Shown here piece after piece: positions 1 to 7,558 of a stretch of 19,756 bases of DNA. Each line of letters starts with the position of its first letter. Positions within the stretch are counted from its first letter, which is position 1. A model generated the notes under the pieces. That model was not told the DNA's origin and did no database searches. It worked only from the letters and a program-made list of their open reading frames with translations. A program made the position numbers and the translations under genes. Origin of the DNA: UBA10001 sp964349095 (lineage in GTDB: Bacteria; Patescibacteriota; Patescibacteriia; Veblenbacterales; UBA10138); the NCBI GenBank assembly GCA_964349095.1, contig CAYGFD010000013.1, positions 1 to 19,756 on the forward strand. Direction: 5' to 3'.

Positions 1-1
1 C

Positions 2-30
2 TTGACAAGTTTTTATATTTAGACTAGCAT
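2..30 (+). promoter_or_regulatory. Sigma70-type promoter for candidate small RNA
   Basis: A perfect -35 hexamer TTGACA (2-7) is followed by a 17-base spacer and TAGCAT (25-30), which keeps the key first two and last two bases of TATAAT. The expected start of transcription is about base 37. Because an intrinsic terminator lies at 135-172 and a second promoter follows it, this promoter probably drives a separate short transcript rather than the ATP synthase operon. Confidence 0.6.
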
Positions 31-36
31 ACAAAT

Positions 37-172
37 CTAATCTGCTCTTTCTAATCCACCACCCTCCGGCGGTTGCCGACCCACGGGCGTCTTCAGCGCC
101 TCCCCTGACGCCGTCCACACGGCACCGCCTCCGAGCCACTCCAGCTTTCAACTATTGGAGTGGCTTTTTTTA
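37..172 (+). ncRNA. Candidate structured small RNA upstream of atp operon
   Basis: A GC-rich block in an AT-rich genome lies between a promoter and an intrinsic terminator and has no start codon or plausible reading frame. It folds into a long rod: 68-78 pairs with 120-129 (10 pairs, one bulged T), then 83-91 pairs with 107-114 (one bulged G), leaving a C-rich apical loop, and the terminator hairpin follows at 135-164. I could not match it to tmRNA, RNase P RNA, SRP RNA or tRNA motifs on either strand. It could instead be the 3' end or leader of something else, or a GC-rich dispersed repeat. The boundaries are inferred from the promoter and terminator. Confidence 0.45.
135..172 (+). terminator. 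Intrinsic terminator of candidate small RNA
   Basis: A perfect 9-bp stem, GCCACTCCA (135-143) with TGGAGTGGC (156-164), has a 12-base loop and is followed directly by a T-rich tract (165-172). The T tract lies on the right side only for + strand transcription. It isolates the upstream transcript from the atp operon promoter at 210-238. Confidence 0.85.
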
Positions 173-209
173 TTATTTCCCTTATATTAGCCAAAAAATT
201 ATTTGAGCA

Positions 210-238
210 TTGACTTAATGCCCATTTTTCCTTATAAT
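210..238 (+). promoter_or_regulatory. Promoter of the ATP synthase operon
   Basis: TTGACT (210-215), a 17-base spacer and a perfect TATAAT (233-238) give a near-consensus sigma70-type promoter. Transcription should start near 245, leaving a leader of about 23 bases before the first gene. The leader has no Shine-Dalgarno sequence but holds a small 5-bp hairpin, GAGAT (247-251) with ATCTC (255-259). Confidence 0.85.
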
Positions 239-267
239 TTGGCTTTGAGATGTAATCTCGATAATTT

Positions 268-489
268 ATGGGCTTTTTAGATGATAAGGATGCAAGAGAA
301 GGCATAGGAATATTTAGTGAGATAACAGGTCTTATAGCTTTACCGGTAGTCGCTGGTGCTTTAATGGGTAAATGGTTGGATGAAAAATATGGTACTGAGC
401 CGTGGTTGATAATAACCGGGACTGTATTGGGGATAGCGGTAGCAGCGATTTCTATTTCAAGTTTAGTTAAGAAGTATACAAAAAAATAA
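268..489 (+). CDS. atpZ: AtpZ/AtpI-family ATP synthase accessory membrane protein
   Basis: This 73-residue protein opens the ATP synthase operon. It has a charged N-terminus (about 1-16), a first membrane helix around 18-36 with the small-residue pattern LPVVAGALMGKWLD, a short loop, and a second membrane helix around 46-65. That two-helix plan, the GKWLDEKYGT-type loop and the position just before atpB fit the AtpZ/AtpI family (putative Mg2+/Ca2+-handling or Fo-assembly helper). The start ATG lies about 23 bases from the predicted transcription start, without a Shine-Dalgarno sequence. The next gene follows after 5 bases. The family is diverse, so assignment rests on topology and context more than on residues; AtpI is the alternative name. 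Confidence 0.75.
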   Translation: MGFLDDKDAREGIGIFSEITGLIALPVVAGALMGKWLDEKYGTEPWLIITGTVLGIAVAAISISSLVKKYTKK

Positions 490-494
490 TTAAC

Positions 495-1391
495 ATGTCT
501 GAAGTAAATATTAACCTGATTAAAGATGCTGAGGTAAACGAACGAGATGTTCAATTACCGGCGGCTGATCATTTACCAGAAGAGGGGCATGTTTCACACG
601 AAGTTACTTTATTTGCCGAACCAATATGGCATATAAAGAATTTTACTATTACGAACTCTCTTATTAATTCATGGATAGTAGTGTTAATTGTCATAGTTCT
701 ATCGGTGATGATAAGGAAAGGATTAAAGAAAATACCTTCTCGATTTCAAGCGGCTGTGGAAATGGTTGTAGATGGCGCGTTGAATATGGCCGACTCGGTC
801 ACCGGTGATAGACATAAAACTAAGAAGATATTTCCGCTGGCGTTTGGAGTTTTTATTTTCATTCTCTTAAATAACTGGTTGGGATTACTTCCGGGAGTTG
901 GCTCTATTGGTTTTATTGAAACTCATGGCAGTGAAAAAGTTTTTGTTCCACTCTTAAGGGGCGCGACTGCTGATTTTAATACCACTTTAGTATTAGCTCT
1001 TATGTCAGTAGTTGGTGCTAATATTTTTGGTATTATTTCCGTTGGCGCTTGGAAATATTTTAATAAATTTATAAATTTTCACGCCTTAGCAGAAATTCCT
1101 AAAAAAATTGTTAAGGAGCCGACAATCGCCATGGTCAACCCTATTAAATTTTTTGTTGGCCTTATTGAGATAGTTGGAGAAGTAGCTAAGGTAGCCTCCT
1201 TATCATTCAGGTTATTTGGTAACATTTTTGCTGGTGAAGTGCTACTTACCTCGATAGCAATTATTTTTGCTTTTATAGCGCCGATTCCGTTCATGTTCTT
1301 GGAAGTAATAGTAGGTATTATACAGGCGTTGATTTTCTCGATGTTAACTTTAGTATATTTCTCAGTGGCCGCAACCGCTGAGGAACATTAA
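495..1391 (+). CDS. atpB: ATP synthase Fo subunit a
   Basis: Subunit a forms the proton half-channels next to the c-ring in the membrane. The 298-residue sequence has a soluble N-terminal region of about 55 residues, then five to six membrane helices. The essential arginine is visible as Arg239 in the motif LSFRLFGNIFAGEVLL, equivalent to E. coli Arg210, and the last helix carries the family pattern IIQALIFSMLTLVYFSVA (276-292). NNWLGLLPG (126-134) matches the conserved second-helix region. Length is slightly above the 271 residues of E. coli, mainly through the N-terminal extension. It lies 5 bases after atpZ with no Shine-Dalgarno sequence, suggesting translational coupling. Confidence 0.97.
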   Translation: MSEVNINLIKDAEVNERDVQLPAADHLPEEGHVSHEVTLFAEPIWHIKNFTITNSLINSWIVVLIVIVLSVMIRKGLKKIPSRFQAAVEMVVDGALNMADSVTGDRHKTKKIFPLAFGVFIFILLNNWLGLLPGVGSIGFIETHGSEKVFVPLLRGATADFNTTLVLALMSVVGANIFGIISVGAWKYFNKFINFHALAEIPKKIVKEPTIAMVNPIKFFVGLIEIVGEVAKVASLSFRLFGNIFAGEVLLTSIAIIFAFIAPIPFMFLEVIVGIIQALIFSMLTLVYFSVAATAEEH

Positions 1392-1413
1392 GGTATTTAT
1401 TATTAACCGCTCA

Positions 1414-1442
1414 TTGGCGACTCTAAATATAAAATATATACA
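1414..1442 (+). promoter_or_regulatory. Possible weak internal promoter before atpE
   Basis: In the 86-base gap between atpB and atpE, TTGGCG (1414-1419) is spaced 17 bases from TATACA (1437-1442). Both hexamers match the consensus at four of six positions. An extra promoter here would help make the c subunit, which is needed in many copies per complex, but the match is weak and AT-rich sequence gives such hits by chance. Confidence 0.25.
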
Positions 1443-1477
1443 GTCGTAACCAATAAGTGGAAGAAAGGTCGCAAATT

Positions 1478-1690
1478 ATGGATTTAACTCTAATATCAAA
1501 AGCCTTGGCTATCGCCATCGGCGGTATTGCGCCGGCGATTGCTATTGGTAAAATTGGTTCCAAAGCTATGGAATCAATCGGACGTAATCCAGAAGCCGCT
1601 GGTAAGATTTTAGTACCAATGTTGCTTGCCGCTGCTTTTGCTGAAGCTATCGCTATTTACGCGTTAGTTATCGCGTTCACTATCAAATAG
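1478..1690 (+). CDS. atpE: ATP synthase Fo subunit c
   Basis: Subunit c makes the rotating membrane ring. The 70-residue hairpin has helix 1 (about 5-26), the polar loop GRNPEA (35-40) and helix 2 with the ion-binding carboxylate Glu56 in FAEAIAIYAL. The residues that make sodium-binding c subunits (Gln in helix 1, Ser/Thr right after the Glu) are replaced by Ile23 and Ala57, so a proton-type ring is inferred. The ATG at 1478 is chosen over an in-frame GTG at 1457: it gives the normal length and has a purine-rich ribosome site, AAGAAAGG, at about 1461-1468, one of the few in the window. A hairpin follows the stop codon (TAG). Confidence 0.96.
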   Translation: MDLTLISKALAIAIGGIAPAIAIGKIGSKAMESIGRNPEAAGKILVPMLLAAAFAEAIAIYALVIAFTIK

Positions 1691-1701
1691 TCATTTTTCA
1701 A

Positions 1702-1733
1702 TCAGGGCTTCAAATTTTAATTTGGGGTCCTGA
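1702..1733 (+). promoter_or_regulatory. Intercistronic mRNA hairpin between atpE and atpF
   Basis: Bases 1702-1715 pair with 1720-1733 in a 14-bp stem (three G-U pairs) closed by the loop TTTA. No T tract follows, so it is not a normal intrinsic terminator. Being just 3' of the c-subunit gene, it may stabilise upstream mRNA or partly block 3' decay, giving more subunit c than b. That role is inference from position. Confidence 0.55.
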
Positions 1734-1759
1734 AGAAAGTTGATTAATAAATAATATTT

Positions 1760-2275
1760 ATGGAAGACATAATAAAATCATTTTATATAGATTGGAAATT
1801 AATGCTGGCGCAGCTTATTAATTTTACTATTGTAGCTTGGGTGTTGTGGCGTTACGCATTAAAACCATTAACGGCTGTTATGACAAAGCGGGCAGATGAA
1901 ATAGAAAAAGGCTTAAGCGACGCGAAAAAAGCCGAAGAAGCTTTGGTACAGGTGCGGGAAATAAAAGAAGAGACTTTGAGAGAAGCCAAGAAGCAAGCTG
2001 AGGAAATTAAGAAAGAGGCAGAAGTTCAGGCAGAGAAACAAAGACAAGAAACCTTGGCGCGTGTTAAAACCGAAGCCGAACGAGTATTGCAAGAAACCAG
2101 AGAAAAATTTTTGGTAGAAAAAGATCAAATACTACAAGATGTGAAAAGGCAGGCTGCGAGTTTGGTAGTGCAGGCAACGGGAAAGGTTTTGGGTAAGATT
2201 TCAACCCCCAAGTTGGACCATGATTTAGTTGAACAAGCGGTTAAAGACACAATCAATAAACCTAAGGCAAAATAA
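1760..2275 (+). CDS. atpF: ATP synthase Fo subunit b
   Basis: Subunit b is the peripheral stalk that holds F1 against subunit a. The 171-residue protein has one N-terminal membrane helix (about 13-32, LMLAQLINFTIVAWVLWRYA) and then a long Glu/Lys/Ala-rich coiled coil (about 40-150), the standard plan and length for bacterial b subunits. Only one b gene is present, so a homodimer is likely. No Shine-Dalgarno sequence precedes the ATG. The stop codon is separated from the atpH start by a single base. Confidence 0.95.
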   Translation: MEDIIKSFYIDWKLMLAQLINFTIVAWVLWRYALKPLTAVMTKRADEIEKGLSDAKKAEEALVQVREIKEETLREAKKQAEEIKKEAEVQAEKQRQETLARVKTEAERVLQETREKFLVEKDQILQDVKRQAASLVVQATGKVLGKISTPKLDHDLVEQAVKDTINKPKAK

Positions 2276-2276
2276 T

Positions 2277-2672
2277 ATGAAGTTAACTCCGCGATATTAC
2301 GCCACTAAACTTATTGCCGCCTGTTTTAATAATCCTAAAAATATTAAACAAGAGGTTGATAATTTTTGGCAAACAGTTCTTGCTAACAAACATTTTTCTT
2401 GGCGAAAGCGAATAGTCCAGGAGATCGATGGGGTATGGCAAGGGTTAACAGGCAGAGATCAGGTAAAAATTTGGTCTGCAAGAGAATTAACAACTACCGA
2501 GAAGCAAAGTTTGGTAAAAACTCTCCATAAAAAAATTGATAAAGAGGCGGAGTTTGAATGGTTTGTTAAGCCGCATATCATGGGTGGTATAGTGATGACT
2601 GTAAATGACGAGCGGTTCGATCTAAGTGTTAAGGGGCGGCTTGATTCACTTTATTATAACTTAATTAAATAA
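2277..2672 (+). CDS. atpH: ATP synthase F1 subunit delta, shortened
   Basis: Delta joins the b-stalk to the top of the alpha subunits. The C-terminal segment GGIVMTVNDERFDLSVKGRL (about 104-123) matches the conserved delta C-terminal signature, which with the position between atpF and atpA identifies the gene. The protein is only 131 residues against a usual 175-180; the loss is in the N-terminal helical domain that binds alpha. The ATG at 2277 is one base after the atpF stop. An in-frame TTG at 2229 would overlap atpF by 47 bases and adds unrelated residues, so it is rejected. The N-terminal half is too divergent to align by eye. Confidence 0.88.
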   Translation: MKLTPRYYATKLIAACFNNPKNIKQEVDNFWQTVLANKHFSWRKRIVQEIDGVWQGLTGRDQVKIWSARELTTTEKQSLVKTLHKKIDKEAEFEWFVKPHIMGGIVMTVNDERFDLSVKGRLDSLYYNLIK

Positions 2673-2697
2673 TTTACGTATTAATTTAAATAGAATT

Positions 2698-4197
2698 ATG
2701 TCAGATCTTACAAAAGAAAATTTGTTAAAAACTATTACCAGCCGGCTAGCACAATTTGAGGCCGACGTGAAAGGTGAAAAAATAGGTACCGTGGTAGAAG
2801 TGGGAGACGGTATAGCCAAGATAGCCGGACTTTCGCAGGTAAAGGCGGGAGAAATGGTGGAGTTTGGAAAAGGCACTTATGGTGTGGCTTTGAACCTAGA
2901 AGAATCTCTGGTTGGCGCGATGATCCTGGGTGATTATGTTGAAATTAAAGAAGGCGATACAGTAAAATCTACGGGTAGAATTTTATCCATTCCTACTGGT
3001 AAGGGTATGATCGGGCGTGTGGTTAATCCTTTAGGAGAAGCGATTGATGGCAAAGGACCGATAAAAAGCGATGTGTTTTATCCAGTGGAAAAAATTGCAC
3101 CGGGGGTGTTAGCACGCTCTGGTGTAAATACACCTTTACAAACCGGTATTAAAGCCGTTGATTCCATGATTCCGATCGGTCGTGGTCAAAGAGAATTGAT
3201 TATTGGTGATAGACAAACTGGAAAAACAGCCTTGGCAATAGATACTATTATTAATCAAAAAGGTCAAAATGTAGTTTGTATTTATGTTGCCATTGGTCAA
3301 AAAGAATCTAAAATCGCAAAGATGGTAGCTAAATTGGAAAGTCTTGGGGCAATGGATTATACGACTGTGGTGGTGGCTGGCGCTTCAGATCCTGCCGCTA
3401 TGACTTTTTTGTCACCGTATTCTGGTTGTGCTATTGGAGAATATTTTATGGACAAAGGGCAAGATGTGTTGGTGGTTTATGATGATTTATCTAAACACGC
3501 CGTCGCCTATAGGCAAATTTCTCTACTGCTAAGGAGACCACCAGGAAGAGAAGCGTATCCTGGAGATATTTTTTATTTGCATTCCAGGTTGTTAGAGAGA
3601 TCGGCTAAATTAAATAAAGAAAACGGTGGTGGTAGTTTAACAGCCCTACCGATTATTGAAACTCAGGCTGGTGATGTATCGGCTTACATTCCAACCAATG
3701 TTATTTCCATTACCGATGGTCAAATATATTTGGAAGGGGATCTGTTCTACCAAGGTATTCGTCCGGCCGTTAACGTTGGTCTGTCGGTATCACGCGTTGG
3801 TTCTGCAGCTCAGGTAAAAGCCATGAAGAAAGTGGCTGGTAAATTGCGACTGGATGTAGCGCAGTATCGTGAACTGGCGGCATTTGCACAATTTGGTTCT
3901 GATTTAGATGAAGCTACTAAGAGACAGTTGGAGCGTGGTAAAAGAGTTATTGAGATATTGAAACAAGGTCAGTACGAGCCATTACATGTTGGTCAACAGA
4001 TCGCCGTATTGTACGCAGTGGTTAACGGACATTTAGATGAAGTTGCTGTGGAAAATATTAAATCATGGGAGAAGAAGTTTGTAGATCACGTTAAAGGTCA
4101 TAAAGTTTTGGATGAAGTTGTAAGTGTTGGGTTTACGGAAAAAACCGAAGCAGAGTTAAAGAAATTAATAATCGAAGCTAAAGATTTAATGGTTTAG
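2698..4197 (+). CDS. atpA: ATP synthase F1 subunit alpha
   Basis: Alpha forms the non-catalytic nucleotide sites of the F1 hexamer. The 499-residue sequence shows the Walker A motif GDRQTGKT (170-177), a Walker B region in VLVVYDDLSKHA, and the family signature PAVNVGLSVSRVGSAAQ containing the arginine finger Arg366 that reaches into the catalytic site of beta. Length is close to the usual 500-513. The start is the first ATG of the conserved N-terminus, 25 bases after atpH with an AT-rich leader and no Shine-Dalgarno sequence. It ends in TAG. Nothing is missing from the core motifs. Confidence 0.98.
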   Translation: MSDLTKENLLKTITSRLAQFEADVKGEKIGTVVEVGDGIAKIAGLSQVKAGEMVEFGKGTYGVALNLEESLVGAMILGDYVEIKEGDTVKSTGRILSIPTGKGMIGRVVNPLGEAIDGKGPIKSDVFYPVEKIAPGVLARSGVNTPLQTGIKAVDSMIPIGRGQRELIIGDRQTGKTALAIDTIINQKGQNVVCIYVAIGQKESKIAKMVAKLESLGAMDYTTVVVAGASDPAAMTFLSPYSGCAIGEYFMDKGQDVLVVYDDLSKHAVAYRQISLLLRRPPGREAYPGDIFYLHSRLLERSAKLNKENGGGSLTALPIIETQAGDVSAYIPTNVISITDGQIYLEGDLFYQGIRPAVNVGLSVSRVGSAAQVKAMKKVAGKLRLDVAQYRELAAFAQFGSDLDEATKRQLERGKRVIEILKQGQYEPLHVGQQIAVLYAVVNGHLDEVAVENIKSWEKKFVDHVKGHKVLDEVVSVGFTEKTEAELKKLIIEAKDLMV

Positions 4198-4231
4198 GAT
4201 TTATAAATTAGAATTCGAGATTTTATTAATT

Positions 4232-5167
4232 ATGCCCCAAGCGACTAGAGAAATAAAAAGACGTTTACGATCTATCAAAAGCACTGGCCAAATAACCAGA
4301 GCGATGGAGATGGTTGCTACTGCCAAGATGCGTAAGGCCGTCATGAACGTGCTGTCTACTCGCACCTACTCATCTTTAGGCTGGGACATGTTAAGTCAAT
4401 TAGTTTCAAGGACTAGTAACGTCGCCCACCCGCTATTGGATAAAAGGGAAAAAATAGAGAAAGTTGGTATGATTGTTATTACATCCAACCGTGGATTGTG
4501 TGGTGGTTTTAACCATCAAATAGTAAATCTTGCTAATAAATATATCAGAAGTCACAAAAATGAACTAGTTGAATTGGAATCGGATCTAGTAACTGTTGGC
4601 AAGCGAGGTCGGGATCTTTTATTTAGATTGGGACACACTATCATCGCTGAGTTTACCAAAGTAGATATTACCACTCGCATGGAAGAAATTACACCAATTG
4701 CTAAATTGGTAATGGATGATTATTTATCTGGTAAATATGACAAGGTGGTTCTTGCATATACAGATTTTATTTCGCCAGTGGTACAAAAACCTCGTATCAA
4801 ACAATTACTACCAATCGATGTTGAGGTTGATCCTAATTTAGGCTCAGCTAAAGCATCGGGGGTTGAACAGGTGTCTTTAGAAAATAATACAAAAACTTAT
4901 CCTTACGAGTATGAGTTCGAACCATCGCCAGAGGAAGTTTTAAATGATTTATTACCTAGATTAATTGAAATGCAAATATATCAGGCGCTTCTAGAGTCAG
5001 ACGCCTCTGAACATTCCGCGCGAATGCTTGCGATGCATAACGCTTCTGATGCAGCCAAAGATATGATTTCCGCTTTAACCTTAGCTTTCAACCAAGCTCG
5101 TCAATCAGCAATTACTACAGAACTCGCCGATATTACCGGCGGACGAGCGGCTATTGAATCTGCTTAA
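4232..5167 (+). CDS. atpG: ATP synthase F1 subunit gamma
   Basis: Gamma is the rotating central shaft. The 311-residue protein begins with the conserved helix pattern ATREIKRRLRSIKSTGQITRA (from residue 4) followed by MEMVATAKMRK, and ends with the matching C-terminal helix RMLAMHNASDAAKDMISALT and NQARQSAITTELADITGGRAA. These two helices form the coiled coil inside the alpha-beta hexamer. The central Rossmann-like part is moderately longer than in E. coli (287 residues), with extra sequence around 200-230. The gap to atpA is 34 AT-rich bases without a Shine-Dalgarno sequence. Confidence 0.97.
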   Translation: MPQATREIKRRLRSIKSTGQITRAMEMVATAKMRKAVMNVLSTRTYSSLGWDMLSQLVSRTSNVAHPLLDKREKIEKVGMIVITSNRGLCGGFNHQIVNLANKYIRSHKNELVELESDLVTVGKRGRDLLFRLGHTIIAEFTKVDITTRMEEITPIAKLVMDDYLSGKYDKVVLAYTDFISPVVQKPRIKQLLPIDVEVDPNLGSAKASGVEQVSLENNTKTYPYEYEFEPSPEEVLNDLLPRLIEMQIYQALLESDASEHSARMLAMHNASDAAKDMISALTLAFNQARQSAITTELADITGGRAAIESA

Positions 5168-5201
5168 AATTTAATTAAAAATTTATTTATAAGAATTAAT
5201 T

Positions 5202-6593
5202 ATGAATACAGGAAAAATTACACAAGTCATCGGTCCCGTAGTCGACGTGGCTTTTGAAAAAAACTTACCAAAAATTTATGATGCGTTATCAGTCACCGTG
5301 ACTGGTGAGGGTGTGGCTGGTAAAGATGCCGACCGGCAGCTGATATTAGAAGTGCAGCAACACCTTGGTTCTAACACGGTTCGTACAGTGGCCATGGGCG
5401 CGACTGAAGGTTTGGAGCGCGGAATGGAAGTTATTGATTCGGGTGCTGGAATTTCTGTGCCAGTTGGAAAAGAAACCTTGGGCAGAATGTTTAATGTGCT
5501 CGGTGAGCCGATTGATAATTTACCGGCAATAAAAACTAAAGAGCGTTATCCATTGCATCGCGAGGCGCCAAAATTTACAGAACAGACCACAAAGATAGAA
5601 GTTTTTGAAACAGGTATCAAAGTTATTGATTTGATTTGTCCTTTTATGAAAGGTGGAAAAGTTGGCTTATTCGGTGGGGCAGGTGTGGGCAAAACCGTAG
5701 TTATTATGGAACTTATCAGAAATATTGCTTCCAACCACGGAGGTTTTTCAGTGTTTGCGGGTGTAGGTGAGAGGTCGCGTGAAGGAAACGATCTTTATCA
5801 TGAAATGAAAGATTCTGGAGTGCTTGCAAAAACAGCATTAGTCTTTGGACAAATGAATGAACCACCAGGAGTAAGGGCGCGCGTTGGTTTAACTGGACTA
5901 GCAATGGCCGAGTACTTTAGAGATAAAGACAAGCAAGATGTTTTACTTTTCATTGATAATATTTTCCGTTTTACTCAAGCCGGTTCCGAGGTGTCAGCGC
6001 TACTTGGGCGTATACCATCAGCCGTCGGCTATCAACCGACTTTGGCTACAGACATGGGCGAATTACAAGAGCGTATTACATCAACTAAAGAGGGTTCAAT
6101 TACTTCAGTGCAAGCGGTTTATGTACCAGCGGACGACTTAACTGACCCGGCACCAGCCACTACTTTTGCTCACTTGGATTCGACCGTAGTGTTAAATCGT
6201 GGTTTGACTGAACTTGGTATTTACCCCGCTGTCGACCCATTAGATTCGACATCGACAATTTTAGATCCACAAATTATTGGTGAAGAACATTATCGGGTGG
6301 CAAGAGAAGTGCAAAGAGTTTTGCAGCGTTATAAAGATTTACAAGACATCATTGCTATTTTAGGTATGGATGAACTTTCAGAAGAAGATAAGTTGGCAGT
6401 GTCACGTGCCCGTAAGATTCAACGTTTCTTATCGCAGCCATTCTTCGTTGCGGAAACATTTACAGGTACACCTGGTAAATATGTTTCACTCAAAGACACA
6501 ATTAAAGGGTTTAGTGAAATATTAGAAGGTAAGCATGATGATAAGAGTGAACAATCCTTTTATATGAAGGGAGATATTAGCGAGGTTAATTAA
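5202..6593 (+). CDS. atpD: ATP synthase F1 subunit beta (catalytic)
   Basis: Beta carries the catalytic sites for ATP synthesis. In 463 residues all key elements are visible: Walker A GGAGVGKT (158-165), catalytic Glu190 in GVGERSREGNDLYHEM, Walker B DVLLFIDNIFRFTQAG (from 246), the GYQPTLATDMG segment (277-287), and the DELSEED loop (390-396) that contacts gamma and epsilon. Length matches the family. The gene ends one base before the next ATG (6595), which belongs to an unrelated protein rather than to atpC as expected. Confidence 0.98.
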   Translation: MNTGKITQVIGPVVDVAFEKNLPKIYDALSVTVTGEGVAGKDADRQLILEVQQHLGSNTVRTVAMGATEGLERGMEVIDSGAGISVPVGKETLGRMFNVLGEPIDNLPAIKTKERYPLHREAPKFTEQTTKIEVFETGIKVIDLICPFMKGGKVGLFGGAGVGKTVVIMELIRNIASNHGGFSVFAGVGERSREGNDLYHEMKDSGVLAKTALVFGQMNEPPGVRARVGLTGLAMAEYFRDKDKQDVLLFIDNIFRFTQAGSEVSALLGRIPSAVGYQPTLATDMGELQERITSTKEGSITSVQAVYVPADDLTDPAPATTFAHLDSTVVLNRGLTELGIYPAVDPLDSTSTILDPQIIGEEHYRVAREVQRVLQRYKDLQDIIAILGMDELSEEDKLAVSRARKIQRFLSQPFFVAETFTGTPGKYVSLKDTIKGFSEILEGKHDDKSEQSFYMKGDISEVN

Positions 6594-6594
6594 T

Positions 6595-7092
6595 ATGTCT
6601 GAATTTCGAGCAGATTCTATTTCACCAGAAGACTTAGAAAGAATCCCAGAACCAGTCGAGGCGGATTGGGTTGAGCTTGCGACGACGCTGGAAGCCCTGA
6701 ATAAACATTATCAAGAATTAATGGTTGGTTTGCCGGAGTCAAAAAAAGAAGGTTGGGCGAGGCGAAATTTTATGGATATTGCAGGCAACCTTATTGCGCC
6801 AGTTGATTTAACTTTGAAGGCAAATAAGGAATTAACGCGTACGCGAGATAATTATTATGCAAGCGTAAAAAAATTAGCTGCCCTAGATAAATATTTATAT
6901 TTATTAGATAATTTTTCGGATTTTAAAGAAAAAGAAATTGCCGAATCTGGTATGGCATTTCCTGAAATAGATGGAAAGTACCGCGGACACGATGAAGTTT
7001 TGAGCCGGGATGGATATCGTGACTATAAGGAAGCGTATATTTATGAGAGTGCAAAATTATTAGAGCAAACTAAAAATAATCAGGCCGCATAA
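6595..7092 (+). CDS. Unknown 165-aa protein inserted between atpD and atpC
   Basis: I do not recognise this protein. It is soluble-looking, charged, with no cysteine, no signal peptide and no membrane segment, and appears largely helical: an acidic N-terminus (1-35), a middle with ETLK-type helices (about 65-115, including LTLKANKELTRTRDNYYASV), and a Tyr/Asp-rich C-terminal part (130-160). It starts one base after atpD and stops five bases before atpC, so it must be cotranscribed and probably translationally coupled with them. The standard order has atpC directly after atpD. An F1-associated assembly or inhibitory factor is a reasonable guess from context only. Confidence 0.85.
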   Translation: MSEFRADSISPEDLERIPEPVEADWVELATTLEALNKHYQELMVGLPESKKEGWARRNFMDIAGNLIAPVDLTLKANKELTRTRDNYYASVKKLAALDKYLYLLDNFSDFKEKEIAESGMAFPEIDGKYRGHDEVLSRDGYRDYKEAYIYESAKLLEQTKNNQAA

Positions 7093-7097
7093 TTTTT

Positions 7098-7538
7098 ATG
7101 AAAACTATACATTTTCAAATCGCTACTCCGGAGAAAGTCGTTTTTGATGCGTTAGAGGTTGAGTCTATAAGCTTACCCACTAAGATGGGTGAGATAACTG
7201 TTTTACCAGACCATTTACCGATTGTCGCGTCTTTAGTACCAGGCGAAGCGAGGGTTAAAATATCTGGACAAGAGGTCCTGATGGCTGTATCAGGTGGTTT
7301 TATTGAAGTGCGTCCAGGTAAAGTGGTGGTGCTGGCTGATAGCGCTGAAAGGGCTGAGGACATTGATGAGGCGCGCGCAGAACAAGCCAGACAAAAAGCG
7401 CAGGAGCTTTTATCACAAAATAAGACTGAGACGATAGATTATACTGGTTTAGCGGTAAAGTTGGAAAAGGAATTAGCAAGGTTGCGAGTCGTACGCAAGC
7501 ATAGGACAAAGGCTATTGGACCAAGAATTGAACAATAA
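7098..7538 (+). CDS. atpC: ATP synthase F1 subunit epsilon
   Basis: Epsilon sits at the foot of the gamma shaft and can inhibit ATP hydrolysis. The 146-residue protein has the N-terminal beta-sandwich (about 1-85) with the conserved pattern GEITVLPDHLPIVASLVPGE (31-50) and AVSGGFIEVRPGKVVVLADSAERAEDID, then a helical C-terminal part (about 90-140) rich in Arg, Lys and Glu that corresponds to the regulatory helices. Length is slightly above the usual 130-140. It follows the unknown gene by five bases. Confidence 0.95.
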   Translation: MKTIHFQIATPEKVVFDALEVESISLPTKMGEITVLPDHLPIVASLVPGEARVKISGQEVLMAVSGGFIEVRPGKVVVLADSAERAEDIDEARAEQARQKAQELLSQNKTETIDYTGLAVKLEKELARLRVVRKHRTKAIGPRIEQ

Positions 7539-7558
7539 TCAAAGAAACAAAAATAATT

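Noticed and set aside
37..135. SRP RNA, tmRNA or tRNA in the GC-rich leader block
   Set aside because: On neither strand could I find the SRP GGAA-loop region, a tmRNA acceptor/tag region, or a T-arm GGTTCGA-type motif.
93..554. Minus-strand 153-aa frame across the leader and atpZ
   Set aside because: It overlaps the terminator, promoter and atpZ, has no family resemblance and low-complexity composition; it is a shadow of the + strand features.
1457..1477. Earlier GTG start for atpE
   Set aside because: It would add seven residues foreign to c subunits and use up the ribosome site that serves the ATG at 1478.
2229..2276. Earlier TTG start for atpH
   Set aside because: It would overlap the end of atpF by 47 bases and adds residues that do not restore the missing N-terminal domain; the ATG at 2277 is coupled to the atpF stop.
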